Of a DNA stretch of 21,718 nt, positions 21,159 to 21,718 are shown piece after piece. Source of the DNA: a virus; IMG/VR virus record IMGVR_UViG_3300025652_000653, positions 1 to 21,718 of that record; one strand, given 5' to 3'. The first letter of the stretch is position 1; every line of letters starts with the position of its first letter. Both the position numbers and the translations under genes were made by a program. The notes below the pieces were generated by a model, which saw only the letters and a program-made list of their open reading frames with translations, was not told where the DNA came from and did no database searches.

Positions 21159-21718
21159 CTTTTAATATGTGGCGTTCACTTGGAGCGGATCTTGAGGAAT
21201 TAGAGCGTCTGTGTTCTTGGTTGGCAAAAATCCACGGTCCGAGATATCTAGAAAATAAGTCTCTGTCTGTAGATCATAAAATGCGTTTACTCCACTCAGG
21301 AATGGAGCGGGGTGGAGGGCAATTTTCACGTAGAAGGTATTTCTACGAGTATGGCAATAGTATCAACAACGACGCTTTGATGAACTTCTGTAACGCTGCT
21401 CCTGCTACGACTTTGTCAGGCGATGAAAACGTGATTCGTGTCAAATTCTTTGAGCTAATAAAGGATTTTGAAACATTCAATCATATCCAAGGATACTCTT
21501 CGTCACTCTTCGCTATAACCAGAAGGTATATCGCTACCAAGGCTTTCCTAAACAACCCTGTAGTTATAGATCTACAAGAACAGAAGAGAGAACTTGCTCT
21601 ACACAATCTTAACACTGGGACAAATAGCGGGCGCGGTTTCTCTGGTAATAGGTTCAGGTTTAATCGTTATGAAGACGTCTCTGGCCATGTCTTTAATCGA
21701 GATGCCGGGAGAAGTCAA
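21131..21718 (+). CDS. Partial hypothetical protein running off the right edge
   Basis: An open frame from the ATG at 21131 has no stop through the last base, giving at least 196 residues. The start could instead be the ATG at 21167 (MWRSLGADLEELERLC), which avoids most of the overlap with the previous gene. The visible part is basic and mixed (SVDHKMRLLHSGMERGGGQF; FFELIKDFETFNHIQGY) with no motif I recognise. Its downstream part is Asn/Arg/Gly-rich (NTGTNSGRGFSGNRFRFNRY), perhaps a flexible or nucleic-acid-contacting stretch. It follows the VWA module without a terminator. Confidence 0.75.
   Translation, partial: MYKEKIKKVAFNMWRSLGADLEELERLCSWLAKIHGPRYLENKSLSVDHKMRLLHSGMERGGGQFSRRRYFYEYGNSINNDALMNFCNAAPATTLSGDENVIRVKFFELIKDFETFNHIQGYSSSLFAITRRYIATKAFLNNPVVIDLQEQKRELALHNLNTGTNSGRGFSGNRFRFNRYEDVSGHVFNRDAGRSQ
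21502..21523 (+). repeat. 22-nt near-identical repeat, copy 2
   Basis: GTCACTCTTCGCT-A-TAACCAGA matches 2372-2393 inside the RNA polymerase gene at 21 of 22 bases and in the same codon phase (SLFAITR here). Confidence 0.5.

Noticed and set aside
1-21718. CRISPR array, insertion sequence, integrase or attachment site
   Set aside because: No regularly spaced direct repeats, transposase, recombinase or tRNA-like target was seen.

Overview
The window looks like the early and replication half of a lytic tailed-phage genome. Every gene I can support lies on the + strand, genes are packed with short gaps or ATGA/TAATG overlaps, and the core proteins are T7-type: a single-subunit RNA polymerase, a gp2.5-like ssDNA-binding protein with an acidic tail ending in an aromatic residue, a family A DNA polymerase with a 3'-5' exonuclease, a FEN-type 5'-3' exonuclease, and a zinc-finger/TOPRIM/helicase primase-helicase. 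Gene order differs from T7: DNA polymerase and exonuclease come before the primase-helicase. No structural, lysis, packaging or integrase gene is present. The host cannot be read from this sequence. The rich nucleotide-metabolism set is common in aquatic phages, but that is only an inference.

Layout. 1-263: an 18-T run, a 61-residue ORF and a promoter-like palindrome. 264-3104: RNA polymerase and SSB, closed by a hairpin terminator. 3105-5742: a string of small ORFs (single- and double-pass membrane peptides, zinc-knuckle proteins, an HNH endonuclease and a conserved phage family of unknown function). 5761-7628: nucleoside 2-deoxyribosyltransferase, an unknown protein, a DUF3310/gp1.7-like protein and a Pol-beta-type nucleotidyltransferase. 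7635-12744: DNA polymerase, a broken zinc-knuckle ORF, a second promoter-like site, exonuclease, a GIY-YIG-like nuclease, a membrane peptide and primase-helicase. 12746-14473: a large AAA+ ATPase with a novel-looking N-terminal half. 14503-18149: a membrane/coiled-coil peptide, dCMP deaminase, a class I ribonucleotide reductase large subunit fused to glutaredoxin, and its small subunit, closed by a strong terminator. 18241 to the end: a membrane peptide, a MoxR-like ATPase, a 65-residue ORF full of hairpins, a HExxH plus VWA protein, a small ORF, and a partial gene running off the right edge.

How the parts work together (inference). The RNA polymerase would take over transcription, possibly from TATAGA-type sites. 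The replisome proteins copy the genome. The reductase, its built-in glutaredoxin, dCMP deaminase and deoxyribosyltransferase supply or recycle deoxynucleotides. The MoxR/VWA pair looks like a separate chaperone or remodelling module with its own terminator-insulated unit and distinct codon use.

The points most worth a second look are the reductase-glutaredoxin fusion that keeps its own C-terminal CxxC tail, the MoxR/hairpin-ORF/HExxH-VWA module, the AAA+ ATPase next to the helicase, an amber-interrupted zinc-knuckle ORF, a Glu-to-Gln change in DNA polymerase motif A, and the candidate promoter family.
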